A stretch of 64,000 bases of DNA. Source: Candidatus Opimibacter skivensis. Its GTDB lineage: Bacteria > Bacteroidota > Bacteroidia > Chitinophagales > Saprospiraceae. Below the pieces are notes generated by a model that was not told the origin of the DNA, did no database searches, and worked only from the letters and a program-made list of their open reading frames with translations. Positions 56,397-64,000 of the stretch are shown in pieces (position 1 is the stretch's first letter; the number at the start of each line of letters is the position of its first letter). The stretch covers positions 1 through 64,000 of the forward strand of contig JADKHH010000033.1 in assembly GCA_016721905.1 (NCBI GenBank), written 5' to 3'. The translations under genes were made by a program, and so were the position numbers.

Positions 56397-56497
56397 AGAG
56401 CGCCGCTAATACCGCTTCATAAATAAAAATCAATGTCGTTTGTCAACCTGATTAATGATTGATGACTCCTTTTGGACAGTTATTAGCAGCGCCCTAG
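56393..56497. mobile_element. MITE-like element, copy 2
   Basis: Inverted ends CTAGagaGCGCCGCTAATA and TATTAGCAGCGCCCTAG, about 105 bp, no ORF. Related to 31476-31582 at both ends. It begins at the stop codon of the dockerin gene. Confidence 0.55.
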
Positions 56498-56521
56498 AGT
56501 CTGCACAATGCCCATGTGCCT

Positions 56522-56551
56522 AAAAGCCGGAAGAGATTCCGGCTTTTTTTT
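56522..56551 (+). terminator. Rho-independent terminator
   Basis: AAAAGCCGGAA-GAGA-TTCCGGCTTTTTTT hairpin with T run, downstream of the dockerin gene. Confidence 0.9.
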
Positions 56552-56560
56552 ATTACTTGA

Positions 56561-56624
56561 GGTGAAATAAAACTTGAAGTAGAGACGCGATTAATCGCGT
56601 CTCTACTTCAAGTTTCATTTCACC
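56561..56624. repeat. long hairpin with the GTAGAGACGCG palindrome
   Basis: A near-perfect hairpin with arms of about 31 bp (GGTGAAAT...CACC outside, GTAGAGACGCGATT core at 56579-56606 as a perfect 28-bp palindrome). It sits between convergent genes and could act as a bidirectional terminator. The core resembles a palindrome I have seen in several bacterial phyla. Confidence 0.75.
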
Positions 56625-56636
56625 AATCACAGTTGC

Positions 56637-58868
56637 TCACTTAAACTTTTTCATTAACTTCTGATAAGCTGGAAAATCCCTCAGCTCCATCAAATCCGGA
56701 TCATGATCAAACGTAATCCACAAATCATACTTCTGGCCTTTGTTGATAGAAACTTCGATTTTAGCAACCGCCTTTTCCAATTCACCGGCGATCGCATAGA
56801 TGCGCCCCACATTATATTCAGTCGCGCCATAATCAAACGATGGCTTCAATGATTCCAACTGGTCAATGATTTTTTTCATCTCGGTCTTGTTGCCTTGTTT
56901 TGCATAGACCATCCCCATCTCCACGAGTATCTTTGTGTCCTCTGGGTTCAGAATTAGGGCAGACTTATAGGTTGCAAGCGCTTTATCCAATTGGTTGTTG
57001 AGGTAATAACTTTTCCCAAGCATACGTCCGAGCGCCGGATAGGGTAAATGTGCCTCAATTGCCTTTTGTGCGAATCGCCTCGCCAATTGTTCATTTCCCC
57101 GCAATAGGAATAATCTTCCCGCTAGATAGTTGAGATACTCCCAGGACTCTTGATAGGACGGATTATTGCGGGATTCAGTGATGAGTTGATCTATGCTGGC
57201 TGTATCACGCTTCATGACGTAATACATGATCATAGAACCATAATCCTTCCGGGTATGAAGGTTATTCTTGATTTTGGGTGCGAGCACATCCATCAGGGAC
57301 AGGCTATCGAGATCAAAGGCAGCCCACATCGCGAGTTCAATACGATCAGCACAGTAAGAGCAGCCTGATACTTGAATGCTGTCAAATGGAATGTCATTAA
57401 AAAACGTAAGCGCCTGATGCGGATCGTGCCGGTACATCAATGCCAGTACCATGGCGGAATTGTTGGTGAACATATCCTTTGGGTCAATGGCATATTCATT
57501 GAGAAAATAAGCATAAGCTTCATCATTCCGTCCATTGACATCTGCGGTGTGATAGCTGAGCATATTTCTTTCCCGGTCATCGAGCTCTGTAAACTTCTTG
57601 CGGATGACCTTGATTGTATCAAATGCGGCCTGAGGTTTCTTTTCATTATAGAAGAAATCAAGCATCAAAAAATAAGGATCGATAAAACCCTGATCCAGAC
57701 TGATCGCCTTATTGAGCTGGTTCTTTACATAAGCTGTGTCATCACCGCGCCAGGCGGATCTGGCAGCCATGTACGCTTTGTACGCATCGTAATTCGGGGG
57801 TGTCAGCACTTTATCGTTGCGACTGGCCCAATACCCCTTGATATTTCCGGACATCGCCTGTATGCACTCCATCGGATTTTCAGCGCTGCATCTGACATCG
57901 TCAAGTGGCTGGATGATCTTCCCTGACTGAAGGTTCGAAATCCATCCGGTCATCACCAGTGAATCAGGTCCAATCTTCATAAAATTGGCTTCGACAATAT
58001 TGACTGCACCCGTGAGCGAGGCATATTGCGCCCGGCCTCGCGCTGTAGTAAGGCTCAAGCCGGATAGCTGGATCATCTCGCTGGCCGATTCATATGACAC
58101 TACATTGGCTTCGGGCGTACTACTGAGTTCCTTAGTGATCCAGTGTGATGCCATCTGCGAGACATGATCAAAGGAAGGGTCCCCGGTGTTGTTAGTGAAT
58201 AACGGCACGGAGATGGACTCAGCGGTAAAACCGTCGCCAAATATATTGCCCTGGACCCGGTTGCTGAAATACCACCAGGCGATTGCTGCCACGAGAAGTA
58301 TCGGAATGTACTTGAAATACTTCTTCAGGTCCGGCATCTGTGTCATGGCGGAAGGGACATTCAATCCCTCATTGGTGACTACAAATACCTCTATCGGTGT
58401 ACTGACGTTTTTCAATTTCTTACGCCCGAGCGATCTTGTCCGTATCTCCGGATGATTGGTCAGTTCCGACTGCACCCTACCGGAGACATAGATAGAACCG
58501 GGGATACCAGATGCCTGGATTCGGGAGGCAATATTGACACCGTCGCCGAATACAGTCTCATCTTTAAAGACAATGTCACCTACGTGTATGCCTATCCGCA
58601 CCGGAATGGGATGATCCGTCTGGTAGGCTTTCTGCATAGCGATACCGCAGTTGACGGCATCCAGCGCGCTCTCGTAGATGCTCAGGCTGCCATCGCCATA
58701 GAAAGCAATGACCCTGCCATTGTACTCAGCCGTATACTTTTCAAGAAATTGTCGGTGGATCGCGACCTTCTTAAGCGCGGCAGCCTCATCCTTCTGGACA
58801 AAGGCCGTATACCCCTCGATATCCGTAAACATGACGGCAGCTAATTTCCTTACTTCCTTTTCAGCCAT
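56637..58868 (-). CDS. class III nucleotide cyclase with TPR domain
   Basis: 743 residues. Residues 1-165 form a class III adenylate/guanylate cyclase domain (AAVMFTDIEGYTAF, VIAFYGDGSLSIYESA, VRIGIHVGDIVFKDETVFGDGVNIASRIQ) with the metal-binding Asp residues. A transmembrane helix follows (FKYIPILLVAAIAWWYF), then a CHASE/TolB-like segment (VPLFTNNTGDPSFDHVSQM). The C-terminal 330 residues are TPR repeats (ALATYKSALILNPEDTKILVEMGMVYAKQG). It makes cAMP or cGMP in response to an unknown signal. The CHAT/caspase-lipase locus begins 830 bp downstream. Confidence 0.9.
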   Translation of the reverse strand: MAEKEVRKLAAVMFTDIEGYTAFVQKDEAAALKKVAIHRQFLEKYTAEYNGRVIAFYGDGSLSIYESALDAVNCGIAMQKAYQTDHPIPVRIGIHVGDIVFKDETVFGDGVNIASRIQASGIPGSIYVSGRVQSELTNHPEIRTRSLGRKKLKNVSTPIEVFVVTNEGLNVPSAMTQMPDLKKYFKYIPILLVAAIAWWYFSNRVQGNIFGDGFTAESISVPLFTNNTGDPSFDHVSQMASHWITKELSSTPEANVVSYESASEMIQLSGLSLTTARGRAQYASLTGAVNIVEANFMKIGPDSLVMTGWISNLQSGKIIQPLDDVRCSAENPMECIQAMSGNIKGYWASRNDKVLTPPNYDAYKAYMAARSAWRGDDTAYVKNQLNKAISLDQGFIDPYFLMLDFFYNEKKPQAAFDTIKVIRKKFTELDDRERNMLSYHTADVNGRNDEAYAYFLNEYAIDPKDMFTNNSAMVLALMYRHDPHQALTFFNDIPFDSIQVSGCSYCADRIELAMWAAFDLDSLSLMDVLAPKIKNNLHTRKDYGSMIMYYVMKRDTASIDQLITESRNNPSYQESWEYLNYLAGRLFLLRGNEQLARRFAQKAIEAHLPYPALGRMLGKSYYLNNQLDKALATYKSALILNPEDTKILVEMGMVYAKQGNKTEMKKIIDQLESLKPSFDYGATEYNVGRIYAIAGELEKAVAKIEVSINKGQKYDLWITFDHDPDLMELRDFPAYQKLMKKFK

Positions 58869-58930
58869 GCAGCGGGTGGTGGGATGTCATATTCAAAGGT
58901 ATGAATTCTGTCTTATCCCGGAATACTACT

Positions 58931-59002
58931 GTCGGGGGCGTATTGCATTCAGGCCCAAAATTGGATTTCTTTCATCTGGGGCGGATGCAATACGCCCCAG
59001 AC
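58931..59002. repeat. GGGCGTATTGCAT inverted-repeat element, copy 2
   Basis: Left arm at 58931-58956, right arm at 58976-59002. The right arm is itself a palindrome (TCTGGGGCG ... CGCCCCAGA). Same family as 39497-39614. It lies just upstream of the cyclase gene. Confidence 0.65.
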
Positions 59003-59210
59003 AAAAGAAATTGCCGCTGGATGGAGTTCTCTCCGCCTGCCACAAATAATTCTTTGTTTGGATTCTTTAAAAGAATTCCTACATTTAGTTGTCTCTTCTC
59101 AACCTGGCCGCCCAGGCTTTTTTTGTTTCCCGATTGCAATCCCATGCACATACGGCGCGCCAGAGAGACACCAACGGTGTATTCAATCACTCCTTAAATA
59201 TTTAAACAAA

Positions 59211-59642
59211 ATGAATTTCCAAAAATTAGCTATTGCCACGGTCGTAGGTACCGTATTTCTTTTACTGATGGACATGGTGTGGTATACCCAGATCATGAAA
59301 GACAGCATGAATATGCCAAACATGAGGCCTGAACCAGACATGATGTGGATGGTCATCAGTTACATTATTACCGCCTTAGCCTTTGCTGCTATTTATAGCA
59401 AATGGTCAGGAGGTGGCAGCAAGGTCAACTCAGGATTAAACTATGGTCTCTGGATCGGCTTGTTTGCCGGACTCGGCATGAATCTCATGTGGTATTCGCT
59501 CACAACCAGCATGACCTTAAATCAGGTTTTGTCTGATTCAGCTTACACCATCGTGAAGTACATCATCGCAGGTATCATCGTAGCCTTTGTATACGGCATG
59601 GGAGATGGCGTCAGAGGAAAAGCCTCCGGTGGAGGTGAATAA
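59211..59642 (+). CDS. small integral membrane protein, DUF1761-like
   Basis: 143 residues from the ATG at 59211 (MNFQKLAIATVVGTVFLLLMDMVWY). The upstream in-frame extension to 59058 lacks membrane character and is not used. Four hydrophobic helices are visible (VVGTVFLLLMDMVW, MWMVISYIITALAFAAIY, LWIGLFAGLGMNLMWYS, VKYIIAGIIVAFVYGMG). The helix pattern and the MWY/MWYS motifs resemble DUF1761-type proteins. Function unknown. Confidence 0.75.
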   Translation: MNFQKLAIATVVGTVFLLLMDMVWYTQIMKDSMNMPNMRPEPDMMWMVISYIITALAFAAIYSKWSGGGSKVNSGLNYGLWIGLFAGLGMNLMWYSLTTSMTLNQVLSDSAYTIVKYIIAGIIVAFVYGMGDGVRGKASGGGE

Positions 59643-59660
59643 TTACTTTTAACCAACTAC

Positions 59661-59700
59661 AAAAAATGGTGGTTCAAAATTTTGAACCACCATTTTTTTT
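59661..59700. terminator. bidirectional Rho-independent terminator
   Basis: AAAAAATGGTGGTTC arm, central AAAATTTT, complementary GAACCACCATTTTTTTT. It lies between convergent genes ending at 59642 and 59699. Confidence 0.9.
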
Positions 59701-62143
59701 AAATCCTTTCTGATAAAACCTTCCAGACCGTATTCGCATCCCGTGTACCAGACTGTGTCACAAAATACCCGAAGTGATGATTGGTGACCGGATCAAGGAT
59801 CTGATTCGCTTCATTCCTGCCTTCCCATAATTCTTTACACTGCAGGCTGCGCACCGGAGCAAAGAGATCATTTGGCTCATTGCTGTTCATCCAGTTGCCC
59901 AACCGTGATTTAGCTTTTTCGAAGAATCCATCATAGGCTCCTCCTGAATCATCCATGCCAGCCGCATCCCCGGAGATCACCGTATATCGGGTACCCGGAT
60001 CTTTGCTGGCATTAAGTTTATTGATAAAATCTGAGTTAGGGTCAATCTGTGCAATAGATCCACCCAGGTCTGATGCTGTTTTTAAAAACTTAAGCAATAT
60101 CCCTGAAAAAGGAACGATGTTAGGAATGAAATTGATCGCCAGATCAAGCGCGGTCTGCGCCCACCTGACATACCCATCGATCTTGCCATACATCGAACCA
60201 TTGTTTGGAGTACCCACTAAGACACAATGATCTACAAACGCACTCCCTCCTTCCTGCTCGATCATCCATCTGGCGATGAGGCCTCCCAGCGAATGACTGA
60301 TGATGGTGATACGCTTCTCATCCTGTCCAAAGCCAAATTCAGCAAGTGTTGTCTTAAGCATTTTGGCAGTCTCATCGAGAGGTGTATTGAGGCTCTCATA
60401 ATCATAGACGAGGATGAGATCATACCCCTGCAGATTGGCTGCAGGCAGGTTGTCATGTATGGCATTGACCATCGACAATCCATCACCTGCCATACCATGT
60501 AGCACCAGCAATACTTTCTTTGCCTTGCCGATCTTGATTCCAATACTTTCGCGCTGCAATGCAATAGTACCGTCATCCAGCTTCTGGACATACCTGAGTT
60601 GATTGACATCCTGCTGTCCTAGGGCAACTTTACACAATGTCATTTTCAATGACTTGAAAAGGCTTCGCTCCCCTGCTCCATCAGGGCTGTTGACATCAGG
60701 AATTTCACGGATACGGATATGGGTTCCGTCAGCATCTGAAATTGCATCGCCTACTACACGAAAATGATGTCCGTCAAAGGCAACAGGCAAGATCATTTCA
60801 TTCGCCTCAGCCCCCTGACGCAAGGTGATCTCCAGGGGTTGTTGCTCAAGTGCCTGATCACTGTCCATCCGGATATCACTGATCTCTATGACATTCTGTG
60901 TCTGCTGGCTCCTGCTGGGACTGAAATCCATCATCTGCACCTTATCACCTTGCTGTAACCTTGCGAAGGCACTCACCGGCCCAGCACTTCTTGCATTAGC
61001 TTCTGCATGTCCTATGCTGACGGAAGCGGTGATCCCCGGATGTGCCTTGATGGTGATATTTCCATCAGCCAGGGTGACATCTCCTGATGCGGAGAGGGTA
61101 TTATCCTGTCTCACCATGGTGACAGCGATATCAATTGCAGCCCAGTCATCAAATACTTTTTCGGGAGTCGGCTCACCGAGGATATCCCGATGAGTACCCA
61201 GCCCACTTTGTAAAAACTGCTGATGATCGAGTTGTTCGGTAGTCACCAGCAATTTAAAATGACAGGTGTCTTCCGGGTTATCTTTGGCGGGACCCCATCC
61301 GAGTGTTTTTTTCCAAAGCGGAATTTCAACATTGGATTTATCCTCATGTTCAGATGGTCTGTAAACAATTTCTCCACCGGGACATGAAATCGAATAATCA
61401 AAGGCAACAAAAAACAAGTAGAAATAAAGCGGCTGTTGAATATTGCTGACATGCACCACCGGCCTGAATGCAGGAATGCGGTTGGCCATGCTCTCGCTGG
61501 TCGCAAAGATGCGAACGTTCGGTGCGTTGTGCTTTTTAATCGAACCTTCTTCATTGATTTCGTGCAGTTCATACCGAAACATATCGCTGACCCTTGAAGA
61601 ACGGTTTTTATTTTCCAGTTCAATAAAGCGACGCCAGTCCACGATTTTGTCCAGGGCATCCATGACGGTGGTGATATGGTCTGGTGTGCTTCCATCGGTC
61701 ACAAACGCTTTTTGCATTTTCAGGAGATCCATCACGATTATGCCTGAAGGTTCCACTTTGACTTCTATGGTTGCTTTCTCGCCGGGCTGTGCCCAGGCTA
61801 TATTGCGCGGTTTTATTTTTTCATCAGCGCGGATTGTATTGATGAGCCCGGCATCACCCGTCAGCAGTGCGAGCTCGGGAGGCGTAGGCAGGTGACGTAT
61901 CGCCGCACGATATGCGGGCTCTTCACTGGCCAGCGATTTAAAGAAATTCATGACTCCACCAATATCCCCATCGACTTCTATGCGACTCAATTGTGCACCT
62001 ACAGATTTGATCTTTGCAGTCCCCTTCAATACCTTTTCCGGAGGTGCAGAGTAGACATCAAATTCAATTGGCGCTGAAGGTTGTGTCGGCAATCCATGGA
62101 TAGCGCCGCATTTGACGTACCAATTGCCATCTTGCTTGACCAC
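59699..62143 (-). CDS. lipase part of the caspase-alpha/beta-hydrolase fusion (frameshifted gene)
   Basis: 814 codons. The first 330 residues form a beta-rich linker that corresponds in layout to the linker of the caspase-SGNH protein (a 'WYVKCGAIHGLP' start, then AFRPVVHVSNIQQPLYFYLFF of DUF4384-like type and CHFKLLVTTEQLDHQQF). After a further 150-residue beta region, an alpha/beta-hydrolase lipase follows: VLLVLHGMAGDGLSM (oxyanion), ITIISHSLGGLIARWM (nucleophile in SHSLGG), then HCVLVGTPNNGS and a late catalytic His. It is a continuation of the caspase frame ending at 62026. One missing C near 62165 (CGTTTCCTGG) joins them as RFPGGSPAGERDLYEV. Confidence 0.85.
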   Translation of the reverse strand: MVKQDGNWYVKCGAIHGLPTQPSAPIEFDVYSAPPEKVLKGTAKIKSVGAQLSRIEVDGDIGGVMNFFKSLASEEPAYRAAIRHLPTPPELALLTGDAGLINTIRADEKIKPRNIAWAQPGEKATIEVKVEPSGIIVMDLLKMQKAFVTDGSTPDHITTVMDALDKIVDWRRFIELENKNRSSRVSDMFRYELHEINEEGSIKKHNAPNVRIFATSESMANRIPAFRPVVHVSNIQQPLYFYLFFVAFDYSISCPGGEIVYRPSEHEDKSNVEIPLWKKTLGWGPAKDNPEDTCHFKLLVTTEQLDHQQFLQSGLGTHRDILGEPTPEKVFDDWAAIDIAVTMVRQDNTLSASGDVTLADGNITIKAHPGITASVSIGHAEANARSAGPVSAFARLQQGDKVQMMDFSPSRSQQTQNVIEISDIRMDSDQALEQQPLEITLRQGAEANEMILPVAFDGHHFRVVGDAISDADGTHIRIREIPDVNSPDGAGERSLFKSLKMTLCKVALGQQDVNQLRYVQKLDDGTIALQRESIGIKIGKAKKVLLVLHGMAGDGLSMVNAIHDNLPAANLQGYDLILVYDYESLNTPLDETAKMLKTTLAEFGFGQDEKRITIISHSLGGLIARWMIEQEGGSAFVDHCVLVGTPNNGSMYGKIDGYVRWAQTALDLAINFIPNIVPFSGILLKFLKTASDLGGSIAQIDPNSDFINKLNASKDPGTRYTVISGDAAGMDDSGGAYDGFFEKAKSRLGNWMNSNEPNDLFAPVRSLQCKELWEGRNEANQILDPVTNHHFGYFVTQSGTRDANTVWKVLSERI

Positions 62144-62994
62144 TTCATAGAGATCCCGCTCACCAGCAGGAGACCCTCCAGGAAACGAACGTAGGGATCG
62201 AAATTCTGAACAGTATCAAACTGAGGAGTCTGATTATCTCTCACTGATTGCACAGTTAACCTTGCTCTCAGGAAAAGATCATTATAACTCAGATTTCCTT
62301 TTGCAGCTCGCAGTGCTTTGAAAAGTCCGGTAGTAAAAGCACCACCCTGAGGCATATCGCCTGCCAACTGCACACTCTTGCAGGCAGAGAGTACCACATG
62401 CTTTGAGGTTGGTACTTCAAGGCTTCTGAGTTTGGTGTAATATCCATCAACATACGAATCAAGTGTCCTCGAGGCACCACTGGAAGGAGCAGCTCTTACA
62501 GACCACTTGATATCTTCACCCGCATCCCTGGTCCCTGATCCGCTATGGCAACAATCCAATGAAACCAATATATGTGGAGGACTTTTCCTATTAGAGGTAG
62601 CCACTTCATTTAACAACACAGCCAGTTCCTTATCAGCCAGATGAGGCACGCCACCAATTCCGCTGTCGATGCAGATCATGGTCTGGTCTTTACCATTTGG
62701 TTCAAGCGCGAGAAACTCCGGTGCTGTCTTTTCTTCTGAACCATGTCCGCTGAAATGAAACCATGCTATGTCGTCAGGCCCGGCTGCCGCCAGATGCTCA
62801 CGAAAGCCACTCTTAATGTTAGCATACGTTGCCGTCGCATCTTCAAGCCTTTTGATCTTAAGGTTGTAATCTGTCGAACAAAACTCATGCAGATAGGCTT
62901 CAACCTGGTCGATATCTTTTATGCAGCCTTTGAGTTTGGGATTAGGTGCAGGATAATCATTGATTCCTACCAGGAGGACATAGAGGTTTTTCAT
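62026..62994 (-). CDS. caspase part of the caspase-alpha/beta-hydrolase fusion (frameshifted gene)
   Basis: 322 codons. An intact C14 caspase: LVGINDYPAPNPKLKGCIKDI opens it, His84 in WFHFSGHGSEE and Cys149 in LVSLDCCHSGSG complete the dyad, and VVLSACKSVQLAGDM follows. The frame then runs out after DPYVRF (about residue 269). The corrected fusion is about 1098 residues: caspase, linker, alpha/beta hydrolase. It lacks a signal peptide and so acts inside the cell. Its upstream region is shared with the divergent CHAT gene. Confidence 0.85.
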   Translation of the reverse strand: MKNLYVLLVGINDYPAPNPKLKGCIKDIDQVEAYLHEFCSTDYNLKIKRLEDATATYANIKSGFREHLAAAGPDDIAWFHFSGHGSEEKTAPEFLALEPNGKDQTMICIDSGIGGVPHLADKELAVLLNEVATSNRKSPPHILVSLDCCHSGSGTRDAGEDIKWSVRAAPSSGASRTLDSYVDGYYTKLRSLEVPTSKHVVLSACKSVQLAGDMPQGGAFTTGLFKALRAAKGNLSYNDLFLRARLTVQSVRDNQTPQFDTVQNFDPYVRFLEGLLLVSGISMKWSSKMAIGTSNAALSMDCRHNLQRQLNLMSTLHLRKRY

Positions 62995-63312
62995 TGTATG
63001 GCATTAACTATGGGTGAGCAGACTTAATCCCTTTCATTGCAAAAAGGGAGCCAAAAGATAACAAAATTAGCATAGGGCAGAGAGCATAGGGCAGAGGGCG
63101 CAGAGAGCAAAAGGCAAAGAGCTAACTCTCTTCCATTTCCGTGCTGATGGAACAGCAGCCTTGTTTACTATCTTAATTAAAATTAAAATCTGTCTCCTGA
63201 CAGTCCCTATGCGCTATGCCTATGCCCTCTGCCCTTTGCTCACTTGAATTTTGTATTATTGTGAATTGCATTTCTGAATACTCCTCATCACTTTATCTAT
63301 CCACTCTCACCC
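62995..63312. repeat. intergenic inverted repeat region between caspase and CHAT genes
   Basis: About 320 bp between divergent genes. An arm of 'agcatagggcagagagc' type units (63070-63122) is inverted relative to 'ccctatgcgctatgcc...ccctttgctc' (63204-63243). The 28-bp segment at 63185-63212 is identical to 45672-45699. No ORF is convincing. Confidence 0.6.
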
Positions 63313-64000
63313 ATGGATGTTATTTCCCTTGCCTTTGCCAATGACCGTGCAAATCCTCTGCCCACCCTCCAGGAGGAGGACAATAACCTCAACCGGATAT
63401 TATCCCCGCGGCAATTAAAACAACACTACATCCTGATACGGGACTCATACGCTTCGATCACCAGCTTGACGAATACAGTAGCTCAGTCCAAAGACCAACT
63501 CCGGATTTTTCTCTACAGCGGCCACGCCGGGAGAGATAAACTGCTGCTCGAAGGCCAGGCTGCCAATGCGGAAGGCATAGCCTACCTGCTCGGTCAATGC
63601 CCAAATCTTCAACTTGTTTTTCTAAACGGATGTTCTACCAAGGGTCAGGTGTATAGCCTCCTTCAGAAAGGCATTCCTGTCGTTATTGCTACAAGTGCCC
63701 CTATCGAAGACAAGAAAGCAAATGAATTCTCATCGAGGTTTTTCCAGGCCTTAAATGATCAGTGTTCAATCAGGGAGGCTTATGAGCTAGCCAAAGGTGA
63801 ACTCATGGCCAGGTATCCGGATGTACAAACAGACGCTGCCAATATCCTGGCAGAACCCGGTGCCCAGGCAGAAGAATCCCTGTGGGGCTTGTATTTCCTG
63901 CCGGAAAAAGAGATCAGCCTCGAATGGAAACTCAATGCGAATACGCCAACGATCGCCGCAGAAAACTTCGTTCCGAATGAATTGCTGCTTGACACCATGA
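63313..64000 (+). CDS. CHAT protease, truncated by the window edge
   Basis: 229 in-frame codons from the ATG at 63313 to the window edge, so the C-terminus is missing. The CHAT dyad is present: RIFLYSGHAGRDK with the catalytic His, and LVFLNGCSTKGQ with the catalytic Cys, then VIATSAPIEDKKANEFSSRF and SIREAYELAKGELM as in the CHAT in the gasdermin operon. The start of the protein (LAFANDRANPLPTLQEEDNNLN) is a typical N-terminal strand of such CHATs. After about 190 residues a linker begins (ISLEWKLNANTPTIAAENFVP), so a further domain should follow outside the window. It is divergent from the caspase-lipase gene. Confidence 0.85.
   Translation, partial: MDVISLAFANDRANPLPTLQEEDNNLNRILSPRQLKQHYILIRDSYASITSLTNTVAQSKDQLRIFLYSGHAGRDKLLLEGQAANAEGIAYLLGQCPNLQLVFLNGCSTKGQVYSLLQKGIPVVIATSAPIEDKKANEFSSRFFQALNDQCSIREAYELAKGELMARYPDVQTDAANILAEPGAQAEESLWGLYFLPEKEISLEWKLNANTPTIAAENFVPNELLLDTM

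Noticed and set aside
1077..62994. Frameshifts as programmed ribosomal slippage or gene decay
   Set aside because: They occur in many unrelated genes, mostly in homopolymers, and no shared slippery motif or stem-loop follows them.

Overview
The window looks like a chromosome segment of a Bacteroidota bacterium, most likely a Saprospirales/Chitinophagales-type organism (lineage is inference). Supporting signs are three proteins with type IX secretion sorting tails (x-PNP motifs), a TamL/TamB pair, a full-length tricorn-type protease, many SPII lipoproteins, weak ribosome binding sites and at least one candidate -7 element of the TAnnTTTG type. No rRNA, tRNA, CRISPR array or transposase gene was seen.

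The centrepiece is a compact minus-strand operon, 16486 down to 3329. In order of transcription it encodes: a caspase-like protease fused to an SGNH/GDSL hydrolase (13583-16486); a protein I identify as a bacterial gasdermin, a pore former (12655-13502, one frameshift); a CHAT protease with a C-terminal iSTAND-like region (10811-12652); a MoxR AAA+ ATPase (9804-10791); a CoxE-like vWA protein (8668-9807); a protein with a degenerate caspase and a degenerate CHAT domain (6338-8671); a SLOG/LSDAT-type nucleotide-sensor protein (5556-6341); and a membrane-anchored CHAT protein (3329-5493, three frameshifts). Three successive junctions are ATGA overlaps and the gasdermin-CHAT gap is 2 nt. I read this as an immune/cell-suicide island: sensor (SLOG, iSTAND-like), ATPase switch (MoxR-vWA), proteases (caspase, CHAT) and membrane-attacking effectors (gasdermin pore, SGNH lipase).

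A second caspase locus lies at the right edge. There a caspase fused to an alpha/beta-hydrolase lipase (59699-62994, one frameshift) is divergent from a CHAT protease that runs off the window (63313-64000). Its caspase-linker-lipase layout parallels that of the caspase-SGNH protein, with a different lipolytic module.

The rest is mostly housekeeping and envelope functions. 17-23 kb: a DUF892 ferritin-like protein, a His/Tyr-rich secreted protein and TamL. 22-27 kb: TamB in three pieces. 27-33 kb: two metallo-beta-lactamase-fold enzymes, a PAS protein, a gingipain-fold-like T9SS protein and a prolyl-aminopeptidase-like lipoprotein. 33-42 kb: beta-propeller and TonB-C proteins, DUF2809, LLM oxidoreductase, a NAPE-PLD-like hydrolase, a B12-radical SAM enzyme and a CxxCH lipoprotein. 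42.7-45.5 kb: SSB, a DUF4160/DUF2442 pair and two glycosyltransferases. 45.8-49 kb: tricorn protease. 49-56 kb: HPt protein, lipoprotein, ECF sigma/anti-sigma pair and a dockerin-containing T9SS protein. 56.6-59.6 kb: class III nucleotide cyclase and a small membrane protein.

Two features run through the whole window. First, at least 12 single-base frameshifts interrupt otherwise intact conserved genes, mostly in short homopolymers, which points to uncorrected sequencing indels rather than gene decay. Second, several families of small palindromic elements sit between genes: a REP-like hairpin that brackets the gasdermin operon, a TA-flanked MITE-like element in two copies, and a GGGCGTATTGCAT inverted repeat in two copies.
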